A stretch of DNA of 64,000 nt from UASB124 sp041662445 (GTDB lineage Bacteria > Babelota > Babeliae > Babelales > RVW-14): NCBI GenBank assembly GCA_041662445.1, contig JBAZSL010000002.1, positions 65,970-129,969 on the forward strand. Reading direction: 5' to 3'. A program made the position numbers and the translations under genes. The notes under the pieces were generated by a model, which worked only from the letters and a program-made list of their open reading frames with translations, was not told the DNA's origin and searched no databases. The stretch's first letter is position 1; every line of letters starts with the position of its first letter. Positions 44,851 to 54,065 of the stretch are shown piece after piece.

Positions 44851-45444
44851 GTGCATATTTTTAAAGTGATATGTTTGACTATGTCATTGTTTTATTTTTT
44901 CAATCCATTACACGCAAATATGGCACCTGAGGGTTTTGGAAATTTTGCAAATTATTATTTTGTCGAGACAGGAACATCTCTAGGCAAAGGTGTGATAATG
45001 GCTTTAAAGGCTAATTTTTCAGAAATTCATTCAATAGAAATTGACCCAGTTCGGGCAAAAAAAGCTACATCTCACTTCGAACGATTGAAACAAGTACACA
45101 TCTGGTGTGGGGACTCAGGGCTTATTCTTAAAGATGTAATAAAAGATATGGACAAGCCAATAACCTTCTGGTTAGATGGTCATCGTTTTCCTCAAAATGA
45201 TGGGAAAAAGAACACTGCTCTCGTGGCAGAGCTTGATCAAATCAAGCAACACCCAATAAAAATTCATACCATTATTATTGATGATATGCATTATTGTGGT
45301 ACTGAATATTTTGACTTTGTAACCAAAGAACAAATCGTTCAAAAAATTTATGAAATTAATCCCCACTACACGATAACATATATTGATGGTGGTGTTATTA
45401 AGGTACAAAAAAAGGGTATTCTGGTTGCAACTATTACAAGATAG
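44851..45444 (+). CDS. Small exported SAM-methyltransferase-like protein
   Basis: A 197-residue protein starting at GTG, with GGGAAGAAG just upstream. The signal peptide (VICLTMSLFYFFNPLHA) precedes YYFVETGTSLGKGV, HSIEIDPVRAKKA, HIWCGDSG and FWLDGH, a Rossmann-like order seen in small class I methyltransferase-like proteins of capsule loci. Catalytic function is not certain. Monocistronic between divergent and convergent - genes. Confidence 0.6.
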   Translation: MHIFKVICLTMSLFYFFNPLHANMAPEGFGNFANYYFVETGTSLGKGVIMALKANFSEIHSIEIDPVRAKKATSHFERLKQVHIWCGDSGLILKDVIKDMDKPITFWLDGHRFPQNDGKKNTALVAELDQIKQHPIKIHTIIIDDMHYCGTEYFDFVTKEQIVQKIYEINPHYTITYIDGGVIKVQKKGILVATITR

Positions 45445-45483
45445 CCTGTGTTTGATAGACGGCTGAGAATTTCTATTCCGAAT

Positions 45484-46503
45484 TTATTTTTGTAGCGATA
45501 AAAACTTTTTTAAGTTTTTTGAGTAAATATGTAAGTTATTAATGCGATACTGCTCGCCCTTGAAAATCATAAAAGGAATGTTTCTTCCCAGCTCATCTTT
45601 CTCCCATTGATAATCCAATAACGATGGATTGAATAAACAGTCTGGGGCAATAAAGCCTGGCTCTGCGGGCTTGTTGTTGTGACTAACCCCTCCAAGATAG
45701 AGCCCAATTGCATTGCCATCAAAAATCGATCTAAAGGCATCAATGTGGTTGTAGAATTTGGGTGGATTATGTGAGCTTAAACCAGAGATGCTTCTTAGTC
45801 CATATTGTGTGACATATGCGCGAGAAATAATGGGCAAGCTATCAATCAGTGTTGTTGGATTATTATTTTTAAACGCAGCCAAAGTAATCATATCATTTTT
45901 GCCCTCTTGTGCACGTTGAGCAATATAGCGCGCAAGCTTTTTTATTGCTTTTTTGTCTCTGATATACACAAAGCAGGGAATACATAGTTTGTCATTGCTC
46001 AGAACTGCACCAATGCCTTTATAATACGCTCTAAAGTGAGGCATCAATTCTTCTAGGCTTCTGTATAAAAGCGTATCATTTTCCAGATGAACGAGATCGG
46101 TAATATTATTTTGTTGCATAAAATCATCAAGAACAAAAAAACGTTCAGTGGTAAAACGCCAAAATCCGTTTTTGAATTTTTTATTGTGCGTTGATTGTTC
46201 TTCAAAAATCTTATGCTCTTCTGATTTATGTAAGGTTCCAATGGGAATGATTTTTACTTCTAGAGTATTGCGCATATTATTCAGCAATAGCTGTACATCT
46301 TCTTTATTCAAAGCATTTTGATTGGCGAGTAAATAAATATCTTCTGTTGGATTAAATAATCGCGCCTGAAATATTGCACTATTAATATGTGGCGGCAAAT
46401 TCTGCCCAAGATGAACAAACGCTATAGAGCATGATTGTTGGGCGTATGTGTGAATGTAAAAGAAGAGTACGGCGCACGCTGAAAATACTTTTGGTGCAGT
46501 CAT
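45484..46503 (-). CDS. Putative exported GT-A-like glycosyltransferase
   Basis: A 339-residue protein. ATG 46503 is chosen because AAGGA lies 5 bases upstream; it gives a signal peptide (KVFSACAVLFFYIHTYA, then QQSC). SIAFVHLGQNLPPHIN and IYLLANQNAL suggest an N-terminal Rossmann-like half, and LVHLENDTLLYRSL (E-N-D) a GT-A metal site. Late GLYLGGVSHN and the aromatic-rich tail are distinctive. No family recognised. It follows the GT11-like gene by 17 bases in the same - operon. Confidence 0.5.
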   Translation of the reverse strand: MTAPKVFSACAVLFFYIHTYAQQSCSIAFVHLGQNLPPHINSAIFQARLFNPTEDIYLLANQNALNKEDVQLLLNNMRNTLEVKIIPIGTLHKSEEHKIFEEQSTHNKKFKNGFWRFTTERFFVLDDFMQQNNITDLVHLENDTLLYRSLEELMPHFRAYYKGIGAVLSNDKLCIPCFVYIRDKKAIKKLARYIAQRAQEGKNDMITLAAFKNNNPTTLIDSLPIISRAYVTQYGLRSISGLSSHNPPKFYNHIDAFRSIFDGNAIGLYLGGVSHNNKPAEPGFIAPDCLFNPSLLDYQWEKDELGRNIPFMIFKGEQYRINNLHIYSKNLKKFLSLQK

Positions 46504-46520
46504 AGAATTCCTTGTTTGGA

Positions 46521-47705
46521 TCAAAAATTTATTTGGCGATTTTTAAAGAGATTCAAAGCTTTTCTTTTTAGTTCTTCAGTTATTTTGTTAAACGAAAAGT
46601 AGTCAGTTTTACGAGTGTTGTGATCATAAAGAATAATGCCAACATCATTAATAGTTAACATTTTGTTATTGATCCATGTTGTTGATTGCGGGAAAATTAT
46701 TATGTTGTGTGCGCCAAGCATTTGAGAAATCCATGAATAAAATGATCCCGGTTTAATCAAACAATCAAAAAGCGACATGGCATAAAGATCTGCGATTACA
46801 TTTTTTTGATAAGGAAATTCTCCCTCAGCGCACGCGAAAAAAATGTTTTTTTGAGTGAGTCTTTTTTCAAGCCTCTTAACTATGTGGTCAGGGTGCTTAT
46901 CATCGGTAAAGATATAAACAAACAGCGGAGGGTGATCTAGCAGCGCTGAAAGCTTTTTTATTTGGTCGAGGAAGAATTGCTCAGGCGGAAATGTTAGCGG
47001 AAAAAGCTTATCTATTGGTTTGCTATATGGACCATCGGCTTGTGTGGACTTGCTGCTTTGATTATCGTGTAATGAGCGTTTGTTCTCATCGAAATATTGC
47101 ATAGACTCCGTAGGTGTATCTAAAAAGCTGCCTTTTCGAATATGGACCGCAACAGTTATTATTTTTTTTGGGGGCAAATGTGGGGTAGGCAAAATACTCT
47201 GATATTGAGGCTTAAGCATTAAGTTTTCTGTAAGATCGTTTCCAAATTGATAATTTTGACGCATAAAGAAATAAATAAGCTCTCTTCTGTCGTTTCGCGC
47301 AAAACATTTGAATTTCTTTAATGTCGTTGGTACAAGACAATAAAGTGGAAATTGAGTAACAAAAAGTGTTGGCTTTTGTGATTCCTTGAGATGTTCGATG
47401 AGCTCTGATTCGCTTTTAATTACAACTATTTTCTTGTAACTATTTTTTAGATGTGGCGTAAGCCGCGGTTCTTTTTCAGACATAACAAAATAATTGGAGT
47501 ACCCAAAAGGGGAAAAATAAAATTGAAGGTTATATTTATAAGCGAGCCATTTTGTTGCGCTATAGGTATAAATATTATTCCCCAGCCTATAACCGACACC
47601 ACTGAGTTCATAGGTAATCGCATGCGGGGCGGTGGCGGGCTGGGCAGAGTACATGAGGAAAGAATAAAATAAGATTAAAAATGTGCATCTTTTCGGAAAA
47701 GTCAT
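46521..47705 (-). CDS. Exported GT11/O-fucosyltransferase-like glycosyltransferase, paralogue 2
   Basis: A 394-residue paralogue of the protein at 32248. The leader (CTFLILFYSFLMYSAQPATA) precedes ITYELSGVGYRLGNNIYTYSATKWLAYKY. VAVHIRKGSFLDTP is the H-x-R-x-G-like donor motif, YIFTDDKHP and FDCLIKPGSFYSWISQMLGAH follow. The spacing of these blocks equals that in paralogue 1. GDP-sugar (fucose-type) donor use is an inference from motif order; the window also carries an fcl fragment at its left edge. Confidence 0.62.
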   Translation of the reverse strand: MTFPKRCTFLILFYSFLMYSAQPATAPHAITYELSGVGYRLGNNIYTYSATKWLAYKYNLQFYFSPFGYSNYFVMSEKEPRLTPHLKNSYKKIVVIKSESELIEHLKESQKPTLFVTQFPLYCLVPTTLKKFKCFARNDRRELIYFFMRQNYQFGNDLTENLMLKPQYQSILPTPHLPPKKIITVAVHIRKGSFLDTPTESMQYFDENKRSLHDNQSSKSTQADGPYSKPIDKLFPLTFPPEQFFLDQIKKLSALLDHPPLFVYIFTDDKHPDHIVKRLEKRLTQKNIFFACAEGEFPYQKNVIADLYAMSLFDCLIKPGSFYSWISQMLGAHNIIIFPQSTTWINNKMLTINDVGIILYDHNTRKTDYFSFNKITEELKRKALNLFKNRQINF

Positions 47706-47922
47706 TCATATACTCTTTATTACATAAAAAAATGATTTTTTATGCTGGCATATCGCGCTAATACATATTATCTTTTTTTGTTGAATGAGCATGGACATGA
47801 AACTAACAAGCAGCGAAGTTTATGTAAAGAGAGGGTGCAGCGCGTGCTTTTTTATAGAAATACGTACGTCTCATTGAATGGGATGCGTCGAGGCAATAAG
47901 TGATATTAGAAAGGGGAAATCT

Positions 47923-49215
47923 ATGAATAAATTTTGCAAACTCGTCATGTGCTGTCTGATGATGCTACCAGTTCAAGCGCAGGTGAAATTTATCTCTTTT
48001 GACGATCAGCCGCAACGTTCTACCGCGGCTCCATGTGTTTTATTAATGCGTGCGCTTAACCACTGGGGTGGAGTTGAAATGCATACCCTGGCCCTTTATA
48101 AGACATTATATTCTCTAGGTTATAACGTGCGGATTTTGGTCCGAGAAGGGTCAAAAATTCAATCAGAGCTTATTAATGCAAACTTGCCACACTACGTTAT
48201 ATGCATGAAAAAAGATGAATTCTTGCAGACTAAGGGAACAACTCTGCAAGCCTTGCTTGCTTCAGCCATCGATGAAGTTTGTACGCGAGAGAAAATAGAT
48301 GTTGTTCACACCAACAAAGCTCTCGAGCTGCGGGCGGCGCTTGAATTGAAGGCAAAATTCAACTTTGCCATCGTTGTTCAACATCATAGCTATGAACATC
48401 CTACAAACATGGATCAAATACGTTGCGCAGACGCCTTTTTGTCAACGAGTCCTAATGTTATTAAAGATATTAAGAATGAGAATACCCACTGTAATCTCGG
48501 CATTAAAAATATTGAATTTATACCTCCGATGACGCTTGATAATCACTTCTTAAACTTTTCCCCGACCTATCGCAGTAAGCAGACGTTTTTTAAAAAATCT
48601 TTTGGTTTTGACATTGGGGCTTTGCCAATTGTTTGTATGATTGCACATTTGGATGCCTGCAAAAACCACGAACTTTTATTGAAAGCTGCACATATTCTTA
48701 TTACTGAGCTTGATACGCCGTTCCATGTTGTTCTTGCTGGTACTGATAGTGACAGCCCCGGAAGAAAAGATGAGCTTGTGGCGATGGTTGCAAAGCTTGG
48801 CCTGAAGAAATATGTTCATTTTCTTGGCTTTGTAGATAAAATCGCAGAGCTTTTATATCACTCCGATATTAAGGTTCTTCCAAGTACTGGAGAGGCTTTT
48901 GCAATTGCGGTTTTAGAGGCTGCGATTATGGCAAAGCCAATCATTTTATCGAGGGCTTCTGGCGCTGCTGATCAGATAGTTTTTCACAAAAAAACTGGGT
49001 TACTGTTTGATTCGACAAACGCAATGGAATTAGCTCTCGATATTAAAATGCTTGTAGATGACAAAGCATTTGCCCGCAAATTGGGCCTTCAGGCGCGCGC
49101 CCTGGTTACCGAAAAATTTTCCGAAGTTGCCATAGCAAAACGTTATATGTCGGCCTATGACAATGTTTATTGGCAGAAACAAGCGAAAGAGGAGCTTAGT
49201 AAGTACAAGCAATAG
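47923..49215 (+). CDS. GT4 glycosyltransferase with signal peptide, paralogue 2
   Basis: A 430-residue GT-B enzyme. GAAAGGGG precedes ATG 47923, which gives a leader (LVMCCLMMLPVQA). VLLMRALNHWGGVEMHTLAL starts the acceptor domain. CMIAHLDACKNH, HVVLAGTDS, HFLGFVDKI and the E-x7-E motif GEAFAIAVLEAAI form the donor domain. Close paralogue of 37096-38433 and, like it, followed by a GT2 gene. Confidence 0.8.
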   Translation: MNKFCKLVMCCLMMLPVQAQVKFISFDDQPQRSTAAPCVLLMRALNHWGGVEMHTLALYKTLYSLGYNVRILVREGSKIQSELINANLPHYVICMKKDEFLQTKGTTLQALLASAIDEVCTREKIDVVHTNKALELRAALELKAKFNFAIVVQHHSYEHPTNMDQIRCADAFLSTSPNVIKDIKNENTHCNLGIKNIEFIPPMTLDNHFLNFSPTYRSKQTFFKKSFGFDIGALPIVCMIAHLDACKNHELLLKAAHILITELDTPFHVVLAGTDSDSPGRKDELVAMVAKLGLKKYVHFLGFVDKIAELLYHSDIKVLPSTGEAFAIAVLEAAIMAKPIILSRASGAADQIVFHKKTGLLFDSTNAMELALDIKMLVDDKAFARKLGLQARALVTEKFSEVAIAKRYMSAYDNVYWQKQAKEELSKYKQ

Positions 49216-49220
49216 TTATT

Positions 49221-49247
49221 ACCGCAAATATCATTTTCTATTGCGGT
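49221..49247 (+). terminator. Possible weak hairpin after the GT4 gene
   Basis: ACCGCAA (49221-49227) and TTGCGGT (49241-49247) form a perfect 7-bp inverted repeat with a 13-base loop, 6 bases after the GT4 stop. There is only a short T-run (CGTTTTG) downstream. It may attenuate rather than end transcription before the GT2 gene. Confidence 0.25.
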
Positions 49248-49304
49248 GGGAAACGTTTTGCGAGTAAACTAACTTTCACTTTAATAACCTGAAGGGGAGT
49301 TGGT

Positions 49305-50803
49305 ATGGTTATCACAACAATCGTTATCTCAAAAAAGTCGTTAACATCACTGTCTGTTCAATTGATGTCTATCCTTATGGCAGTCACCGTTTTTTCGAAT
49401 GCTATAGCTTCATATGAGCCATTTGCAGTGGAGCATAAAGTATTTGAGATAGTTATTCCATCGTTCAATAATGCTGCCTGGGCGGAAAAAAATCTGTCAT
49501 CAGTGTGTTTTCAAAATTATCCACGAAATAAATATCATATTACCTACATTAATGACGCTTCAACCGATAAAACTGGAGAAATTGTTGCCCAGTTCGTTGC
49601 TCGTAACAAGCTTGAAAAACATGTGAGGATTATCAATAACAAAACGCGTAAAGGGCAGCTTGAAAATCGGTATCGTGCGTTTCATAGCTTGCCTGATACC
49701 ACCATCATTGCTGAATGTGATGGAGATGATTTTTATGCGCATGATAATGTGCTCAATGAATTGAATAAAATTTATCAGGATCCAGATGTATGGATGCTTT
49801 ACACAACAAGATTTAAGACATTTCCTGGCAATAGAATTGTCAACGTCAAGCCATTTACTCAGGATGAGATAGCACACCATTCATTCAGAAATGTTTTAAG
49901 AAGGCCGACCAGCCAACTGCGTTCTTATTATGCAGGGCTTTTTAAGCAGGTTAAGCTCAAAGATCTGTTGTACAAAGGTACGTATTATCCCGTTCTTACG
50001 GATCCGGCATACACGATTCCCATGCTCGAGATGGCAGGTCACCGTTATAGGAGCGTTCAGAAAGTTCTATATATTTGGAATACCTCAAACCCAATGAGTG
50101 TTGCAAATGTCTGGATCGTAATTTTAGAAGAAAGATATGTGATTACCTCAGTGCTCAAAAGCCATACCCTTTGATCGAAGATTTCGAACAAATAATTTCA
50201 AAAAATGAATACATTCCACCAGAGGTAATAATTTGTTCTTCTTCTGAAGCGGCGGCAGGAAAAATGCTGAGTAATGTAAATGCAAAGTTTTCTGGATACG
50301 ATCGTTGTACGGTATTCCTGGAGTTAGCCGGTAAGCAACAAGCTGAATATCATGCCAATTTGGGTCCATCCATTGATGTTGTTTGCAGTTGCTACGATCC
50401 AGAAGTGGTTTCATTTCGAAAAATACTTGTTGATCGTTTACGCAAGATTCGATCTAGATATGTTGCGTTGTTCCTTGATGGCAATATAAGCATTGACCGG
50501 CCGATTGATTTGAAAAAATGTGTAAATGTTCTTGATGGGTGTTTTGCAAAGATTTTTTATGCGTTGCCCTTACTGAGTCAGGAACTTCCCTGTGTTCAGA
50601 TAAAGGAGCGTTTGTGGGCGAGCCAATTTAAATATAGAGGGATGTTGTTGGATAACGATAAGTTCCCAGATGCAATGATTTATTCCAGAAAATTTCTATT
50701 GCAACAGCTTGATAGTATAAATTTTAATAATGCTAAAGAATTGAGCAGGCGGCTTGCGATGTGTCCTTTCCCTCCAAATGAGGTTGGGATTTTTTACCGC
50801 TAG
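49305..50803 (+). pseudogene. Frameshifted GT2 glycosyltransferase with signal peptide and extra C-terminal domain, paralogue 2
   Basis: Frame 1 (49305-50174) encodes a leader (QLMSILMAVTVFSNAIA) and a GT2 domain: FEIVIPSFNNAAWAEKNL, YINDASTDKT and IIAECDGDDFY. It follows paralogue 1 (38430) through L-Y-I-W-N. After about 50106-50116 the homologous sequence continues in another frame (DRNFRRKICDYLSAQKPY), running to 50803 with ~220 more residues. That tail contains YVALFLDGNISIDRP, perhaps a second GT-A-like domain. One indel would restore a ~498-residue protein. It may be a true mutation, a sequencing error or programmed shift; no slippery run is visible. AAGGGGAG precedes the start. Confidence 0.68.
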
Positions 50804-52025
50804 ATACCATAACGTTGTCTAAAAACTTTTCAAAAGCCACCACTTTCGCATAGTTAGAGAAATTACAGAGCGCGTAATCATACGCGCTCTGTCCCATTTT
50901 CTGGCATAGTTCAGGATTGTCGATAAGAAATTCAATTTTTTCAGTTAGGTCATCAACGTCATCATTTTCAAACAGGAGTCCTGTGGTGCCATTGTTGATG
51001 ATGGCGGTTGCACCTGTATCGGTTGCTCCAATGGTTGGTCGTTTCATAAATCCTGCTTCAATATGTACAATGCCAAAGGCTTCGTTGCGGCTTGAAAGTA
51101 CGTGAAAGTCTGTGTAATACAAAAGCTCAGGAATGCGGTCGGTAAAGCCTAAAAAGTGTACGTAGTTATCAATTTTGAGCCTGCGTGCTATTGCTTCAAG
51201 GCGTGGACGCAGATTGCCATCACCGGCAAGCATTACGTCGATCGGTTTATGTTTTTTGTATACAAGATGATTAATCGCCTTGAAAAGAAGGTGATGATTT
51301 TTGGTTCTATCTTCATACATATTAGCGATCATGCAGATAATAGGGCCTCGTTTAATGACGATGCCAAAGGCTTCTCGAAAGAACATTTTGCGCGCCGGTA
51401 ATGGTTTAAACGAGCGATATGCGTTTGGCTGTTTAAAATGTAAAAATTTCTCTTCATCAAAAAATGGTGGGATTGAGGCAATAACTTGAGAGCCTAGGAT
51501 TTTTGTTGCAAGCGTATGCGCAATGGAGGGGCTTACGCCCAGGATGCCATCGATGCCAACAAGTGTATTTTTCCCTCTAGGAACAATCTTTTGTGCAAAA
51601 TTCATGTGGTCAATAAATACAATTTTGACCGGCAGCTTGTGCGCAACTGCTTGTGCTGCAGTGATGCTATGGTCATACCAATTGCAACAGATGATATCGA
51701 TGCTGAGATCTTTGCAGATTTTGTACATGGTATGCGCAAGTGTTTGTGTGCTTGTGTAGCCGCCAAAAGAAAGAGTGTGAAAGGGGATATGATTCTTTTC
51801 GAGCTCTGGCTCAAGCTTGGTCTGTTTGATGATCAGAAATGAGATATTATATCCACGTCCGATGAGCAGTTTACTGCAATTAAGCAGATAAACACCGATG
51901 CCGGCTACATATTGCGTTGGGTAGTGGACGAATAAGATGTTGGGTTTGATGGGTTGGGTTGCGTGTGAACTTGATACGATGCATGTGCAGACCACAAGAA
52001 TACGCAATATTTTTTTCATGATCAT
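50733..52025 (-). CDS. GT4 glycosyltransferase with signal peptide, paralogue 3
   Basis: A 430-residue GT-B enzyme. The leader (ILRILVVCTCIVSSSHA) precedes NILFVHYPTQYVAGIGVYLL, an acceptor-domain start. CMIANMYEDRTKNHH, DVMLAGDGNLRPRLE, HFLGFTDRI and the E-x7-E motif NEAFGIVHIEAGF follow. The start overlaps the HAD phosphatase stop by 4 bases; ATG 52019 is an alternative. The 3' end overlaps the convergent GT2 tail by 71 bases. Third member of the exported GT4 family here, but more divergent. Confidence 0.8.
   Translation of the reverse strand: MIMKKILRILVVCTCIVSSSHATQPIKPNILFVHYPTQYVAGIGVYLLNCSKLLIGRGYNISFLIIKQTKLEPELEKNHIPFHTLSFGGYTSTQTLAHTMYKICKDLSIDIICCNWYDHSITAAQAVAHKLPVKIVFIDHMNFAQKIVPRGKNTLVGIDGILGVSPSIAHTLATKILGSQVIASIPPFFDEEKFLHFKQPNAYRSFKPLPARKMFFREAFGIVIKRGPIICMIANMYEDRTKNHHLLFKAINHLVYKKHKPIDVMLAGDGNLRPRLEAIARRLKIDNYVHFLGFTDRIPELLYYTDFHVLSSRNEAFGIVHIEAGFMKRPTIGATDTGATAIINNGTTGLLFENDDVDDLTEKIEFLIDNPELCQKMGQSAYDYALCNFSNYAKVVAFEKFLDNVMVSSGKKSQPHLEGKDTSQAACSIL
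50866..50891. terminator. Strong 11-bp perfect hairpin inside the GT4 3' coding region
   Basis: CAGAGCGCGTA (50866-50876) pairs with TACGCGCTCTG (50881-50891) around an ATCA loop. It lies 63 bases past the stop of the + GT2 gene and is followed on the + strand by TCCCATTTT. On the - strand it sits within the GT4 coding sequence (residues near QSAYDYALC). It could end + transcripts that converge on this operon. The weak T-run makes the terminator call tentative. Confidence 0.4.
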
Positions 52026-52813
52026 GCATGAGCAGTATTATAATCGCGTGCGGCAACAGCAAAAGTCTTATTGGTGCTTGCCGTAACAAGTTGCGCATAA
52101 AACTGCTGCTCCCTGGGAATGGTAAGTATGCATCCTGGTACCCACAGCGCCCACCGGCCCACGTTGTTGCCCTGTAAGTTGCGCCAGTCATCGTCGATAG
52201 TCGCCACAATGGTGTATTTTCCTGCTAGAGCGTTTCGCACCGATTCTTTCCATTGAGCATTTGTTGTCTTGCCAGAAGCTGAATAAAGAAGCACGTCGAC
52301 AAAGATTGGATATCCAGATGATGTAAGTTTTTGGATGATTTTTGTTCGTAATGAAGTGCTATTGCTACGAGCAGAGACAAAGACGACCTGTACGCCGCTT
52401 GCAAGCAAGAATGTATAAAGGCGCTGGAGTGGCTGTAGCGGTTCCATCGCATCAATCGCTGAAGCCCGCGCATAAGAGGTAGTTTCTGCGGTATTCTTTT
52501 TAAGCGATTGATAGGCGCTCAAAACCGTTTCGTCGATGTCAAAAACTGCAAGCGGTGGCTTTTTACATTGAGACAAATAGTGTTGCGCTTCGCGGCGCCC
52601 AAGGTGTGTAATAAATGCATCAACAAGCCCATTAAGAACCATATTGCGTGCTCCTTTATCGTCATACCACGCATGAATGGTAGGTGTCAGCCGCTCAGTA
52701 ATTTCCTGTGAAGAACGATGTTGCCCTGGGACGGTGAAAATTTTGTGGTCAGGGGGTGTTGAGGCGAAAAAGAGAACGCTGTTTATAAGTGCAGTGATAA
52801 TCACATTAGGCAT
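52022..52813 (-). CDS. Exported HAD-superfamily acid phosphatase (class B/e(P4)-like)
   Basis: A 263-residue protein. The N-terminus (VIITALINSVLFFAS) is a signal sequence. AVFDIDETVLSAY is the D-x-D nucleophile motif of acid phosphatase family PF03767, VVFVSARS the second motif, and TIDDDWRNL the last acidic motif. Such enzymes dephosphorylate nucleotides or sugar phosphates in the periplasm. It overlaps the ATP-grasp-like gene by 8 bases and the GT4 gene by 4. No lipobox Cys is seen. Confidence 0.8.
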   Translation of the reverse strand: MPNVIITALINSVLFFASTPPDHKIFTVPGQHRSSQEITERLTPTIHAWYDDKGARNMVLNGLVDAFITHLGRREAQHYLSQCKKPPLAVFDIDETVLSAYQSLKKNTAETTSYARASAIDAMEPLQPLQRLYTFLLASGVQVVFVSARSNSTSLRTKIIQKLTSSGYPIFVDVLLYSASGKTTNAQWKESVRNALAGKYTIVATIDDDWRNLQGNNVGRWALWVPGCILTIPREQQFYAQLVTASTNKTFAVAARDYNTAHA

Positions 52814-54065
52814 GTTGATCCTCCGCTTTCAATGCGTGTTTCTCAAGCATAGTTTGGTAAAGTAATGGCAGGTTGCCATCTAATATTTTTTTAATGTCAT
52901 ACCAATCATCTGGATCAACAAGAATGCCGGTATAATATGCACCGGAATGAGCTATGGTGACATGTTTGGCGGTAGGGCTAACTTTTTTTTCTGCAAGTGA
53001 TTGGACAGGAATTTTCCAAAATCCTGCGATGGCGGTGACGGTAATAATTCCGGCAGTGTGACTCATTATGAATACAATGCGCATGGTTGGATCGTAGGGA
53101 AGGGCATCTTTGTAAATAACTTTTGATGGCGCGTACGCTGAAACAAACATTTTAGAAGGAGTATGGCAACGCCAGTAGGATAATCCACGATGGGCATTGC
53201 AGCTTATCTCTTTTTTATCACGCAAAATAAGTTTTAAGAAATCATCAAGATTTTTTCTTTCGATAAGATTAACACCAAAGGCAAGTGATGAAAAAACCGG
53301 TTTGACGATAAGCCATTGGTCATCAAAATCATCAAGAATTTTTTCTGTTAATTCTGATGAATAGTGAGTTGTGTACGTGTTGAATTTTGGGATGAGATTT
53401 TTAAGATGAGCATCAAAAAAAAGATTGTTGGTGTTGTCCTTACGAATGATATAAGGGTGGGCGATGCCGTTAACATAGAGAAATTCTGGATAAGTACGTC
53501 TAAAATCTTTGATTGCTCTGCCATCGCGCCCACGCTCTGACCCTGATCGGAATATTACTATTCCACGATAATGTTGAAGAGCAGATTGTGGGATGAAATT
53601 TTTAATACGCAGTGAGTCAAATAAGGGGTCATGCTTGAGTTGAAAAATATTTTTTACTACTCGCCCGCCCAAAGTTTTTAGTGTGCGGATGGCGAGTGCA
53701 TTCTCTGGCTTACTATCACCAACAAGCCATATGGGCAGATTACATTGTGCAAGATAATGCCATAGTATGCCCCAGTAAGGAGCGACTGCTCTCTGCTCGT
53801 GATTGTTGAGTATGATATTTGCAGTGCGCAATGACATGTAAACGCCATCTCCGCATTCACAAAATTTTAATACCCCGTCTTTATATTTAATGTCGGCGCA
53901 TGCAAATGAAATGTCAGCGGGCAGACGTGATCGGGTCGTTACTCGTGTGCTGCTGCTGCCATTGAGAATAGCTGCGATGTCTTCTGGAGGAACGGTGAAG
54001 GGTGGGTAGGTTGTTGCGTTCGCACCACCCAGAGCACAACACAAAATGGCAATGTAGCTCTTCAT
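52806..54065 (-). CDS. Exported ATP-grasp-like protein, paralogue C
   Basis: A 419-residue paralogue of the proteins at 29575 and 30927. The signal peptide is MKSYIAILCCALGGANA. LPADISFACADIKY then LKFCECGDGVY match the shared N-terminal block. WLIVKPVFSSLAFGVNLI aligns with the KP-x-glycine loop but with fewer glycines, so nucleotide binding may be weakened. YDPTMRIVFIMSH and FWKIP match the third block. ATG 54065 overlaps the GT2 stop by 4 bases; a longer in-frame extension lies inside that gene. Found in an operon with CDP-glucose genes. Confidence 0.6.
   Translation of the reverse strand: MKSYIAILCCALGGANATTYPPFTVPPEDIAAILNGSSSTRVTTRSRLPADISFACADIKYKDGVLKFCECGDGVYMSLRTANIILNNHEQRAVAPYWGILWHYLAQCNLPIWLVGDSKPENALAIRTLKTLGGRVVKNIFQLKHDPLFDSLRIKNFIPQSALQHYRGIVIFRSGSERGRDGRAIKDFRRTYPEFLYVNGIAHPYIIRKDNTNNLFFDAHLKNLIPKFNTYTTHYSSELTEKILDDFDDQWLIVKPVFSSLAFGVNLIERKNLDDFLKLILRDKKEISCNAHRGLSYWRCHTPSKMFVSAYAPSKVIYKDALPYDPTMRIVFIMSHTAGIITVTAIAGFWKIPVQSLAEKKVSPTAKHVTIAHSGAYYTGILVDPDDWYDIKKILDGNLPLLYQTMLEKHALKAEDQHA

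Noticed and set aside
45500..45519. AAAAACTT/AAGTTTTT inverted repeat as a terminator
   Set aside because: All A/T-rich, within coding sequence of a lysine/leucine-rich tail; expected by chance.
50075..50803. Independent gene for the GT2 tail
   Set aside because: Its first ~15 codons duplicate the GT2 coding region in another frame and there is no ribosome site; a frameshifted single gene explains it better.
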